From contig JBGPKH010000042.1 of NCBI GenBank assembly GCA_041485845.1, positions 1 through 25,478 on the forward strand: a stretch of 25,478 nt of DNA, in the 5' to 3' direction. Position 1 is the stretch's first letter. Each line of letters opens with the position of its first letter. Shown here one piece after another: positions 8,411 to 15,257 of the stretch. The notes below the pieces were generated by a model. The model searched no databases and had not been told where the DNA came from. It saw nothing but the letters and a program-made list of their open reading frames with translations. The position numbers were made by a program, and so were the translations under genes. The DNA is from OMOG01 sp041485845. GTDB taxonomy: Bacteria; Acidobacteriota; Terriglobia; Bryobacterales; Bryobacteraceae.

Positions 8411-9089
8411 ACGCCAACAGCGCGTCGCGACAGGCCTTCAGAATCTGCACCGCGCCGGGCGTGTCGCCGTGGACGCAGATGGTCTCGGCCTGGCCGTCAC
8501 GCGCCAGTCGCACGGCTTGCGCCGCCGCTTCGCGCGGGTCGGTGATCAGCGCGCCGGCGAACTTGCGCGAACGCAGGGTGCCGTCGGGCTCGTAGCGCCG
8601 GTCGGCAAACGCCTCCCCCATCGCGATGAGGCCCATCTCGCGCCACACGTCCAGCATGGGCGACGCTGCCAGGCCGAAGATCGGCACGCGCCGGTTCCAC
8701 TTGGCGACACCGTTGCCGATGGCGCGCGCCACCTCCCTGTTGCGGACCGCCACGTTGTAGATCGCGCCGTGCGGCTTCACGTGAACGATCTCGCCGCCCA
8801 ACCGCCGCACCACGGCCTCCAGGCGCTCGATCTGCTCCTGGATGGCCGCCTCGATTTCGGCGGAAGTCATGGCCATCTCGATGCGTCCGAAATTGGCGCG
8901 GTCGGGATAGCCGGGATGCGCGCCGATGCGCACGCCGCGCTCGAGAGCCAGGCGAGTAGTGCGCTCCATGGTGGCTTCGTCTCCCGCATGGCCCCCGCAG
9001 GCGATATTCGCCGAAGTGATATACCGCATCAGCGCGGCCTCGTGCGCGGCGTCTTCGAGCTCGCCCATGTCGCAGTTCAAATCGATCAT
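8409..9089 (-). CDS. pxpA: 5-oxoprolinase subunit A (LamB/YcsF family)
   Basis: This 226-residue cytoplasmic protein belongs to the LamB/YcsF family, subunit A of the ATP-dependent prokaryotic 5-oxoprolinase PxpABC, which hydrolyses pyroglutamate to glutamate. Family motifs are clear: MIDLNCDMGE at the start, NIACGGHAGDE, GAHPGYPDRANFGR, VHVKPHGAIYN, EAFADRRYEPDGTL and ICVHGDTPGAV near the end. It is a little shorter than typical members (about 245-255 residues). The start is fixed by the conserved MIDLNCDMGE and by a GGGGGGA ribosome-binding motif just upstream; the frame extends further, but into pxpC-derived sequence. Subunits B and C are not intact in the window: only the tail of C lies 16 bp upstream. 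Activity therefore depends on copies elsewhere. Confidence 0.92.
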   Translation of the reverse strand: MIDLNCDMGELEDAAHEAALMRYITSANIACGGHAGDEATMERTTRLALERGVRIGAHPGYPDRANFGRIEMAMTSAEIEAAIQEQIERLEAVVRRLGGEIVHVKPHGAIYNVAVRNREVARAIGNGVAKWNRRVPIFGLAASPMLDVWREMGLIAMGEAFADRRYEPDGTLRSRKFAGALITDPREAAAQAVRLARDGQAETICVHGDTPGAVQILKACRDALLA

Positions 9090-9105
9090 GTGAGTCCCCC
9101 CCTGC

Positions 9106-9283
9106 TTACAGCGAATACAGCCATTGCTCCTGGTCGCGCAACAGTTCCACGGCCTGTTCGATGGCGATCTCCTCGAATCGTACTGCATCGCGCGGCCGCA
9201 GTTGTCCCAGGCGCCAGAAATCGGCCGAGATCACGTTGGCGGGCTTGGGATATCCGCCGGTGGTCTGGTGCTTGGAGAAAACA
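9106..9283 (-). pseudogene. C-terminal remnant of pxpC (KipA/carboxyltransferase family)
   Basis: The reverse strand encodes about 59 residues matching the end of the biotin-dependent carboxyltransferase/KipA family: QTTGGYPKPANVISADFW, then LGQLRPRDAVRFEEI, ending in QEQWLYSL before TAA. This family is PxpC, which normally precedes or accompanies pxpA. Homology begins abruptly at QTTGGYP; everything before it is foreign sequence in the same frame. There is no start codon of its own. It is therefore a truncated tail left after a deletion or rearrangement that removed pxpB and most of pxpC. Recognition is from memory of the family ending. Confidence 0.75.
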
Positions 9284-9311
9284 CGCCTGATTTTTGTGAG
9301 AGTCCCGCTAG

Positions 9312-9485
9312 ACCTGCGCCGGGTTTCCAAACATCCCCTTCCCAAGAATCGTTGGAATGCGCAATCGCATCGTCCACGATTACGGCCATGTCGATTTGGA
9401 GATCGTCTGGGAGACAGTGCAAATCCATTTGCCCCCGTTGTTCGCGGAACTCCAGCAGTTTTTTGCCAACCGCAACGAAGCGTGA
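9312..9485 (+). pseudogene. C-terminal remnant of a HepT (DUF86) toxin
   Basis: The plus strand encodes NIPFPRIVGMRNRIVHDYGH followed by VDLEIVWETVQIHLPPLFAEL, the C-terminal third of HepT-type HEPN toxins. It includes the Rx4-6HxY active-site motif (here RNRIVHDY). An in-frame TAG at 9309 closes the frame upstream, and the N-terminal helices and the partner MNT nucleotidyltransferase antitoxin are missing. An internal ATG at 9357 could still make a 42-residue peptide (9357-9485), which retains the motif but probably not the fold. The fragment abuts the pxpC tail, so the two broken ends mark a recombination junction near 9285-9312. Confidence 0.7.
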
Positions 9486-9569
9486 CTTCGAACTGCATAG
9501 CCGTCCTTTAGCGGTCATCTTACGGCTCTGCCTCTTGGCTGTTCCGGTTTCGATCTGGAAATCGAGACG

Positions 9570-9959
9570 TCAATTGGGCAGCTCATAAAGCGTCAGTTCT
9601 TTCATCGGAAAATCTTTGACGTTGTCTGTAATCAGCGTCACCTGGTGATGGATCGCCACGGCAGCAATCATCGCGTCGGTCAGGCTGAGCGTGGCGCCGG
9701 CGCGGCGGTGGTCGCGCTTGAGCAGGCCGCCGAGCTCGGCCACGGCCAGGGAGATAGGAAAGTATTCCAGGCTGCCGATGAGGACTCTGGTCTTCTCTTC
9801 CTCTTTGGCGCGCATGCCGGCGCAGACCTCGGCGACATTAATGGGGCAGCAGGCTAAGATGTGGCCCTGCGCTACGAGTTGCTTGAGCAGCAGGCGGCGA
9901 TTCTTCTTTTCGTTGAGGACGTCAACGATGACGCTGGTGTCCAGAAGGTACGTGGCCAT
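9570..9959 (-). CDS. PIN domain ribonuclease toxin, VapC-like
   Basis: This 129-residue PIN-domain protein has the expected acidic metal-binding residues: Asp7 in LLDTSV, Glu44 in NVAEVCAG, Asp95 in SLTDAMIAA and Asp112 in LITDN. The length is normal for VapC toxins, which cut tRNA or rRNA to stop translation. The ATG follows the antitoxin stop by 1 bp, so translation is coupled to the antitoxin. The TLYELPN tail is ordinary for the family. It appears intact, unlike the neighbouring HepT remnant. Confidence 0.9.
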   Translation of the reverse strand: MATYLLDTSVIVDVLNEKKNRRLLLKQLVAQGHILACCPINVAEVCAGMRAKEEEKTRVLIGSLEYFPISLAVAELGGLLKRDHRRAGATLSLTDAMIAAVAIHHQVTLITDNVKDFPMKELTLYELPN

Positions 9960-9960
9960 A

Positions 9961-10233
9961 TCAGCGGGCGGTTACCTTCTTGAATCTGCGCTCGTTCTCC
10001 AGGCGCAGATTCCGTACCCACTTGGCCGACCCCTGCTTCAGCTCGGGATGGTCTTTGTCCTTCCAGGCGCCGGCTACGGCGTCCAGTGCTTGCATCTGCC
10101 GCACGCGCACGAGTTCTTTCTCAGCGGCCTGCGTCAGAAAGCTGCTGCGCGCGCGCTTGCCGACAAGGGTGTCGATCTCGTTCACCAGATGCTCGGGAAT
10201 AATGATGTGTGTGCGTTTGTTCATGGTGGGCAT
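9961..10233 (-). CDS. ribbon-helix-helix antitoxin partner of the PIN toxin
   Basis: This protein of about 90 residues has an N-terminal strand-helix-helix region (KRTHIIIPEHLVNEIDTLVG, then RARSSFLTQAAEKEL). It resembles MetJ/CopG-type antitoxins that bind their own promoter as dimers. A charged C-terminal tail (DHPELKQGSAKWVRNL) presumably wraps the toxin. The gene precedes the toxin with 1 bp between them, the usual antitoxin-toxin order. The start is uncertain: ATG at 10233 (MPTMNKR) or ATG at 10224 (MNKRTH) both leave the domain whole; upstream in-frame residues look non-coding. Confidence 0.8.
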   Translation of the reverse strand: MPTMNKRTHIIIPEHLVNEIDTLVGKRARSSFLTQAAEKELVRVRQMQALDAVAGAWKDKDHPELKQGSAKWVRNLRLENERRFKKVTAR

Positions 10234-10240
10234 AGCTTGG

Positions 10241-10267
10241 CCCACGATTAGATTAACATAGTGTGGG
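10241..10267. promoter_or_regulatory. possible operator of the toxin-antitoxin pair
   Basis: CCCAC (10241-10245) and GTGGG (10263-10267) form an inverted repeat around an AT-rich centre (GATTAGATTAACATAGT) just upstream of the antitoxin start. The AT-rich centre could hold the -10 region. Autorepression at such a dyad is usual for these systems, but this site is inferred by position. Confidence 0.3.
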
Positions 10268-10336
10268 ACTCCTGAGAGGCCTATAGGTGACATCCTTCGT
10301 CCCCACGCCCTCTGAATTCCCCCCGCCGCACTGAGC

Positions 10337-10342
10337 TAAACT
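10337..10342 (+). promoter_or_regulatory. possible -10 box before the Trm112-like gene
   Basis: TAAACT lies 11 nt before the ATG at 10354, with no Shine-Dalgarno in between. It would drive the Trm112-GT9-MsbA run as a nearly leaderless message. The match to consensus is moderate and no -35 is visible. Confidence 0.3.
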
Positions 10343-10353
10343 GAATTGTCGCT

Positions 10354-10524
10354 ATGGCTATCAGCAAAGAACTCCTGGAGATCCTCGTGTGCCCCGTAGA
10401 TAAGGCGGTCGTAGAACTTAAGCCCGACCAAAGCGGGTTGAAGTGCGTCCAGTGCCATCGCGTTTACCCGATTCGCGACGACATCCCCGTGATGTTGGTC
10501 GACGAGGCGAAAGTCGAAGATTAG
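10354..10524 (+). CDS. Trm112/YcaR family zinc-ribbon-like small protein
   Basis: This 56-residue protein starts MAISKELLEILVCPVDK and ends with the family signature VYPIRDDIPVMLVDEAKVED. Trm112-like proteins activate methyltransferases in eukaryotes and archaea. The bacterial YcaR type usually sits in lipid A or LPS gene clusters (in E. coli next to lpxK and kdsB), which fits the GT9 and MsbA genes here. The zinc-ribbon cysteines are only partly kept: Cys13, Cys31 and Cys34 are present, but the usual second Cys is Asp16 (CPVDK), a variant also seen in other bacteria. The gene ends 6 bp before the GT9 start. Its function in bacteria is not established. Confidence 0.85.
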   Translation: MAISKELLEILVCPVDKAVVELKPDQSGLKCVQCHRVYPIRDDIPVMLVDEAKVED

Positions 10525-10530
10525 GCGCCT

Positions 10531-11472
10531 GTGGAAAGTGTTCTCGAATGTCTGCCGCAGGGCAGCCGGGTGGCCATCCTCCGGTTGCGGTCGCTGGGCG
10601 ATTGCGTCCTCACCACTCCTGCGCTCGACATCCTCAAACGCTTCCGCCCGGACCTTCGCCTGGCCGTCATGGTGGAGGATCGCTTTCGCGCCATCTTCGA
10701 GGGCAATCGCGATATCGAAGCGATGCTGCCGCCGGAGCTGGGCGCGCTGCGGCGGTGGAGTCCGCGGCTTTGTCTGAACCTGCACGGCGGCGCCCGCAGC
10801 GCCTGGATGACCGCCCTCTCGGGCGCGCGCTATCGGGCGGCGTTCGGACACTTCCGCCACCAGTTCTTTTACAACGTGCGCATCCCGCGCGCCCAGGAGA
10901 TCTTCCGCGTCGACCGCAAGGTCCACACCGCCGAACACATCGCCAGCGCCGTCTTCTACCTGGGCGCTCCCCGCTGCGACATCCCCCGCGCCAAACTGGT
11001 TTCAGAGCCGCGGCCGCATCTTTCAGGGCCGCGACCGTACTCGCGCTTTGGCGAGCCAGGAAGCGGTCTTGTCCTCATCCATCCCTTCGCCTCCGCCCCC
11101 GATAAGACCTGGTCCGCCGATAACTTCCTCGCCATCGCCGAACACCTCAAATCCTCCGATCCCGTCTTCATCGGCGGACCCGCAGACGACCTCTCCCCCT
11201 TTCAAGCCTTCCGCACGATCTCCGATGCTCCTCTGGAAGAGATCAAACTTCTTTTCGCCACCGCCGCGCTCTTCATCGGCAACGATTCCGGCCCCGCCCA
11301 CATGGCCGCCGCGTTCGGCGTACCCGTGGTCGCGATCTTCGGCGCTTCCGATCCCGCCGTCTGGGGACCGTGGCGCACCGCGTCCGAGGTCGTCACCGCA
11401 CCCGGCGGCATCGCGCAGGTCGAAATCTCGCAGGTTGTCGACGCCCTCGCGCGACTGCGGGTGCCTGCATGA
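10531..11472 (+). CDS. glycosyltransferase family 9 (heptosyltransferase-like)
   Basis: This 313-residue GT9 protein resembles ADP-heptose:LPS heptosyltransferases (WaaC/WaaF type), which add sugars to the LPS inner core on the cytoplasmic side of the inner membrane. The N-terminal motif is ILRLRSLGDCVLTTPAL (about 16-32). The C-terminal nucleotide-sugar half shows LIHPFASAPDKTW, FIGGPAD, and the hallmark FIGNDSGPAHMAAAFGVPVVAIFG (split here only for length: FIGNDSGPAHMAA and GVPVVAIFG). The start is a GTG 6 bp after the upstream stop with no better choice. Its TGA overlaps the ATG of the transporter gene (ATGA), implying translational coupling. The donor and acceptor sugars are not determined by sequence alone. 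Confidence 0.88.
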   Translation: MESVLECLPQGSRVAILRLRSLGDCVLTTPALDILKRFRPDLRLAVMVEDRFRAIFEGNRDIEAMLPPELGALRRWSPRLCLNLHGGARSAWMTALSGARYRAAFGHFRHQFFYNVRIPRAQEIFRVDRKVHTAEHIASAVFYLGAPRCDIPRAKLVSEPRPHLSGPRPYSRFGEPGSGLVLIHPFASAPDKTWSADNFLAIAEHLKSSDPVFIGGPADDLSPFQAFRTISDAPLEEIKLLFATAALFIGNDSGPAHMAAAFGVPVVAIFGASDPAVWGPWRTASEVVTAPGGIAQVEISQVVDALARLRVPA

Positions 11473-13298
11473 ACGAGCTGCTGCGCCTGCTCGCCTACGC
11501 CCGCCGCTACCTGGCGCAGCTTCTCGGAGCGGTCGTGCTCATGACCGGCGCCGGCGCCGCCACCGGCATGATGGCGCTGCTCGTCGGACCGATTCTCTAC
11601 AAGGCTCTCGACGTCCGCTCGCCCGACGGGCCCGTCGAGCTGTACACCGATCCCCTCTTCCATCGCACGCTCTACCTCGGCGATTTCTTTCCAGCTTCCG
11701 TGCACAACGTCTGGACCATGATCGCCTTTGCCATCCTGGGATCTTTTTTTCTTAAAGGACTTTGCGATTACTTCGGCAATTACCTGGTCAACTATGTCGG
11801 GTTCGCCGCCGTAACCAACCTGCGCAACACGGTCTTCGACAAGGTCCTGAAACAGGGCGCGGCGTTTTTCGAAGCGCACTCCACGGGCCGCCTGATGTCG
11901 TCGATCATGAGCGACATCGACAAAGTCCAACTGGCCACATCGCACATCCTGGCGGATTTCCTGCGGCAGTTGTTCTCGGCGATCTTCCTGACCATGGTCG
12001 TGCTGGGCAAGGATTGGAAGCTGGCGATTCTCAGCTTCTTCGTCCTCCCCTTCATCGTTCTGCCCACCCGTCAGATCGGCCGGCTCATCCGCCGCACTAC
12101 GCGCCGCACGCAGGACAAGCAGGGTGACCTCAACCAGATTCTCCAGGAGACGCTAAGCGGCCACATGGTGGTCAAAGCCTTCGGCGCCGAGGACTACGAA
12201 TCCCGCCGGTTCCGCGACGCCTCGCGCAAGCTGTTTCGGACCAACGTGCAATACGTGCGCCAGCAGGCGCTGTCCTCGCCGCTGATCGAAATGGTGGGCG
12301 CGGTGGCCATCGTCGGCCTGCTCTGGTACGCGCGCGACCAGATCAAGGCCGGGACCCTCACCGCCAAGGACTTCGCCAGCTTTGTATTCGCCCTGGTCAT
12401 GCTGCTCGAGCCCATCAAGCGCCTGGTGGGCATCCACAACATCTTCGAGCAGGCGTTGGGCGCGTCGCAGAAAGTCTTCGAATACCTCGACCACACCGAG
12501 GAGATCGTCGAAAAGCCGGACGCGCCGAAGCTGCCGGGATTTCGCGAGGCGATCCTCTTCGATAACGTGAGCTTCCACTACCCCGCGGCCCCCAACGGTT
12601 TTCGCGTCCCGTCGCTCAGCCTGGAAGTGAAGGCCGGCGAAGTGGTGGCGCTGGTGGGCCCCAGCGGCGGCGGCAAGACCACGCTGGCCAACCTGCTGCC
12701 GCGCTTCTACGACGTGGACGCCGGCGCTGTCCGGGTGGATGGCCGCGACGTGCGCGATCTCGATCTCGCCTCGCTGCGCGGCCAGATCGGTATCGTGGCG
12801 CAGGACACTTTCCTGTTCAACGATACAGTGGCCAACAACATCGCCTACGGGCGTCCGGGCGTGCCCGCGGACGAGATCCGCCGCGCCGCCGAAACGGCGC
12901 TGGCCCACGAGTTCATTCTGCGGCTCCCGGAGGGCTACGAGACGATTATCGGCGACCGCGGGACGCGGCTCAGCGGCGGCCAGCGGCAGCGCATCGCCAT
13001 CGCCCGCGCCCTGCTCAAGAATGCGCCCATCCTCATCCTCGACGAGGCCACGTCCCACCTGGACACCGAGTCCGAAATGCTGGTACAAAAGGCGCTGGGG
13101 AACTTGATGGAGCACCGTACCGTGATCGTCATCGCGCACCGGCTCTCCACCATCCGGCGCGCCAACAAGATCGTGGTATTGGAGAAGGGCCGCATTCGCG
13201 AGACCGGGACACACGAAGAGCTGGTGAGCCACGGTGGGATTTATCAGCGGCTCCACGAGCTCCAGTTTGAAGATGCCGGAACGGTGGTGGACTTGTGA
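11469..13298 (+). CDS. ABC exporter, MsbA-like (lipid A flippase family)
   Basis: This 609-residue half-transporter has an N-terminal six-helix membrane domain (about 1-340) and a C-terminal ATPase. Walker A is GPSGGGKTT (about 397-405), the Q-loop is in GIVAQDTFLFND, the signature is LSGGQRQR (from 501), Walker B is ILILDEATSHLD (Asp525, Glu526) and the H-loop is His557 in IAHRLST. All ATPase residues are intact, so it should work as a homodimer. MsbA-type exporters flip lipid A-core across the inner membrane, and the GT9 and Trm112-like neighbours support a glycolipid substrate; a multidrug role cannot be excluded. The start at 11469 overlaps the GT9 stop, and the earlier open frame lies inside GT9. 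The stop overlaps the next gene (GTGA). Confidence 0.9.
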   Translation: MNELLRLLAYARRYLAQLLGAVVLMTGAGAATGMMALLVGPILYKALDVRSPDGPVELYTDPLFHRTLYLGDFFPASVHNVWTMIAFAILGSFFLKGLCDYFGNYLVNYVGFAAVTNLRNTVFDKVLKQGAAFFEAHSTGRLMSSIMSDIDKVQLATSHILADFLRQLFSAIFLTMVVLGKDWKLAILSFFVLPFIVLPTRQIGRLIRRTTRRTQDKQGDLNQILQETLSGHMVVKAFGAEDYESRRFRDASRKLFRTNVQYVRQQALSSPLIEMVGAVAIVGLLWYARDQIKAGTLTAKDFASFVFALVMLLEPIKRLVGIHNIFEQALGASQKVFEYLDHTEEIVEKPDAPKLPGFREAILFDNVSFHYPAAPNGFRVPSLSLEVKAGEVVALVGPSGGGKTTLANLLPRFYDVDAGAVRVDGRDVRDLDLASLRGQIGIVAQDTFLFNDTVANNIAYGRPGVPADEIRRAAETALAHEFILRLPEGYETIIGDRGTRLSGGQRQRIAIARALLKNAPILILDEATSHLDTESEMLVQKALGNLMEHRTVIVIAHRLSTIRRANKIVVLEKGRIRETGTHEELVSHGGIYQRLHELQFEDAGTVVDL

Positions 13299-14188
13299 GC
13301 GTGCGCAGTATGACCGGGTTCGCCCGCGTGCGGCGGACTATCGAGCAGGGCGAGATCGTCGTCGGTTTGAAGAGCGTGAACCATCGCGGGCTGGACCTGC
13401 ACTTCCACCTGCCGCCCGAGATGGACGCCCTGGAGAACGACATCCGGGGAGTGCTCAAGGGCGGCGTGGTGCGCGGCCACTTGCAGATCCACGTGTCCTT
13501 CAATCGAACCATCGCCGGCGGCTCCGGCGCTTTGAATCGCTCGCTGCTGGATGCCTACATGCGGGCCTTCGAAGAAGGAACCAGCCTGTACCGGCTCGAC
13601 TCGAAGCCCGACCTCAACGCCGCCCTGCGCATCCCCGGCATGCTGGCCGGCGGGAGCGACGACCAGCTCGGCGAGGAGATAGCCAGGGCCATTCTGGACG
13701 TCGCCGCGGAGGCCGTCGCCACGCTGAACGTTTTCCGCGAACGCGAAGGCGCCATCACCGCCGAGGAGCTGCGCCAGCGCTGCCGGAACATCGGCGGGCT
13801 GGTGACCCGCATGGACGAGATCCGCGCCGGAGCCGTCCCCGCGTTCCACAAACGCCTCCGCGAAAGACTGGACGACCTGCTGCGCGGCAACAACATCGAC
13901 CCGCAGCGCCTGGCCCAGGAGGCCGCGCTATTGGCCGACCGCAGCGACATCGCCGAGGAGCTCGTCCGCCTGCGCACCCACGCCGGCCACCTGAACACCA
14001 TGCTGGCGGCCGGCGGCGAGGTCGGCAAACGCCTCGACTTCCTCCTCCAGGAGATGAACCGCGAAGCCAACACCGTCCTCTCCAAAACCGGAGGCCTCGG
14101 CGACCTCGGCCTGACCATCACCGACCTCGCCCTGGCCGCCAAATCGGAGATCGACAAGATCCGCGAGCAGTCGCTCAACCTCGAATGA
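13295..14188 (+). CDS. YicC family endoribonuclease
   Basis: This 297-residue YicC/YloC protein begins VRSMTGFARVRR, matching the conserved YicC N-terminus, and ends with the DUF1732 part: VGKRLDFLLQEMNREANTV, then LSKTGG and AAKSEIDKIREQSLNLE. YicC-family proteins are metal-dependent endoribonucleases, with sRNA RyhB as a known E. coli target. The gene starts at GTG within the stop of the exporter gene, so it is translationally coupled. It is typically found next to gmk and rpoZ, as here. It appears full length and intact. Confidence 0.93.
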   Translation: MSVRSMTGFARVRRTIEQGEIVVGLKSVNHRGLDLHFHLPPEMDALENDIRGVLKGGVVRGHLQIHVSFNRTIAGGSGALNRSLLDAYMRAFEEGTSLYRLDSKPDLNAALRIPGMLAGGSDDQLGEEIARAILDVAAEAVATLNVFREREGAITAEELRQRCRNIGGLVTRMDEIRAGAVPAFHKRLRERLDDLLRGNNIDPQRLAQEAALLADRSDIAEELVRLRTHAGHLNTMLAAGGEVGKRLDFLLQEMNREANTVLSKTGGLGDLGLTITDLALAAKSEIDKIREQSLNLE

Positions 14189-14204
14189 AAGCTCACGCAA
14201 ATCC

Positions 14205-14369
14205 AAAGGGGCCGGGGGCCAGGGCCCAGGGGCCAGCGAAAAGCGGTGCGTCACCCCAGCTCCTAATCCCCGTCGCCCGGCCGGCAGGCACTAGCCCCCA
14301 ATCCCCAATCCCCAACCCCCAACCCCTGCCTTCCAGCCCCCGGCCCCTGGCCCCCGGCCCCTGGCCCCT
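14205..14369. repeat. C/G-rich intergenic repeat region with heptamer tandem repeat
   Basis: Between yicC and gmk, a G-rich left arm (about 14205-14236) is the approximate inverted complement of a C-rich right arm (about 14333-14369), both built from GGGGCC/AGGGGCC words. Between them is a tandem heptamer, CCCCAAT twice then CCCCAAC twice (14296-14323). Three or more C4 runs at 7-nt spacing could form a G-quadruplex on the complementary strand, and the arms could form a long hairpin. There is no gene here. gmk begins straight after the right arm with no Shine-Dalgarno. Confidence 0.75.
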
Positions 14370-14372
14370 CTC

Positions 14373-14981
14373 ATGACCACTGTTTTCATCATCTCAGCGC
14401 CCTCCGGCTCCGGGAAATCCACGCTGGTGGCTCGCCTGCTCAACCATGTGCCCGGTCTCATGTTCTCCGTCTCCTACACCACCCGCAAGCCGCGCGGGGC
14501 CGAGGTCGATGGGCAGAGCTACCACTTCGTATCGCGCCAGGAATTCGAGCGCATGCTCGCCCATAACGAGTTCCTCGAATGGGCCGAGGTCTTCGGCAAC
14601 TATTACGGCACTCACCGCGGCATCCTCGAGGAGGCCCGCGCCCAGGGGAAGGACCTGGTACTCGACATTGACGTGCAAGGTGCGAGACAATTGAAGGGTC
14701 GGATTCCCGAAGCCGTTACCGTCTTTATCCTGGCCCCCTCGCGGCAGATTTTGGAACAGAGGCTTCGTGCGCGCAGCGAGGACCGGGACGACGTGATCGA
14801 AAGGCGGCTGCGGGACGCGGCCGAGGAGATCGAGAACTACAACGCGTACGACTATGTCGTGATCAACCGGGACCTGGCCGAGTCGGACGCCGCTCTGTCC
14901 GCTATCGTTCATGCCGAGCGGGTTAGGCGAACCAGGATTGAAGATCGAATCCGGCCCATTCTGGACACATTTCAAGTTTGA
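14373..14981 (+). CDS. gmk: guanylate kinase
   Basis: This 202-residue enzyme phosphorylates GMP to GDP with ATP in the cytoplasm. The P-loop APSGSGKST (9-17) is at the N-terminus, followed by the GMP-binding motif SYTTRKPRGAEVDGQSYHFV (about 35-54), FLEWAEVFGNYYGT, and the LVLDIDVQGARQL segment. The lid and C-terminal parts (QRLRARSEDRDDVIERRL, DYVVINRD) are complete. It is followed by rpoZ 15 bp downstream, a conserved gmk-rpoZ pairing. No clear ribosome-binding site precedes the ATG because the C-rich repeat runs up to it. Confidence 0.97.
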   Translation: MTTVFIISAPSGSGKSTLVARLLNHVPGLMFSVSYTTRKPRGAEVDGQSYHFVSRQEFERMLAHNEFLEWAEVFGNYYGTHRGILEEARAQGKDLVLDIDVQGARQLKGRIPEAVTVFILAPSRQILEQRLRARSEDRDDVIERRLRDAAEEIENYNAYDYVVINRDLAESDAALSAIVHAERVRRTRIEDRIRPILDTFQV

Positions 14982-14996
14982 AGAGGTATCGATTAC

Positions 14997-15245
14997 ATGA
15001 GTGACAAGGCCCCACGCAACAACACGCACTGCACCATCCCCGACGACCCCGATCAGAGCACCTATCGGTTCATCATCGTAGCCTCCAAGCGCGCCCGGCA
15101 ATTGCAGGGCGGCGCTCGTCCGGTATTGCCCACGTCCTCCAAGAAACCCACCGTCATTGCCATCGAAGAAGTGCGCCGCGGCCTGGTGAAGTACAGCCTC
15201 ACCGGTCAGGCGCCCCGACCGCACGCGCCGGAACCGGCGGAGTAA
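14997..15245 (+). CDS. rpoZ: DNA-directed RNA polymerase omega subunit
   Basis: This 82-residue protein matches RpoZ in size and position between gmk and coaBC. The omega core is seen in YRFIIVASKRARQLQGGARP, TSSKKPTVIAIEEV and the RRGLVKYSL tail. Omega helps fold and hold the beta' subunit and, with it, can form part of a ppGpp site. An AGAGG motif lies upstream of the ATG. The N-terminal region before YRF is short and divergent, which is usual outside proteobacteria. Confidence 0.9.
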   Translation: MSDKAPRNNTHCTIPDDPDQSTYRFIIVASKRARQLQGGARPVLPTSSKKPTVIAIEEVRRGLVKYSLTGQAPRPHAPEPAE

Positions 15246-15257
15246 GGGTGGGGCCGC

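Noticed and set aside
14296..14323. CRISPR-like short repeat array
   Set aside because: The units are contiguous 7-mers without spacers, and no cas gene is present; this is a simple tandem repeat.
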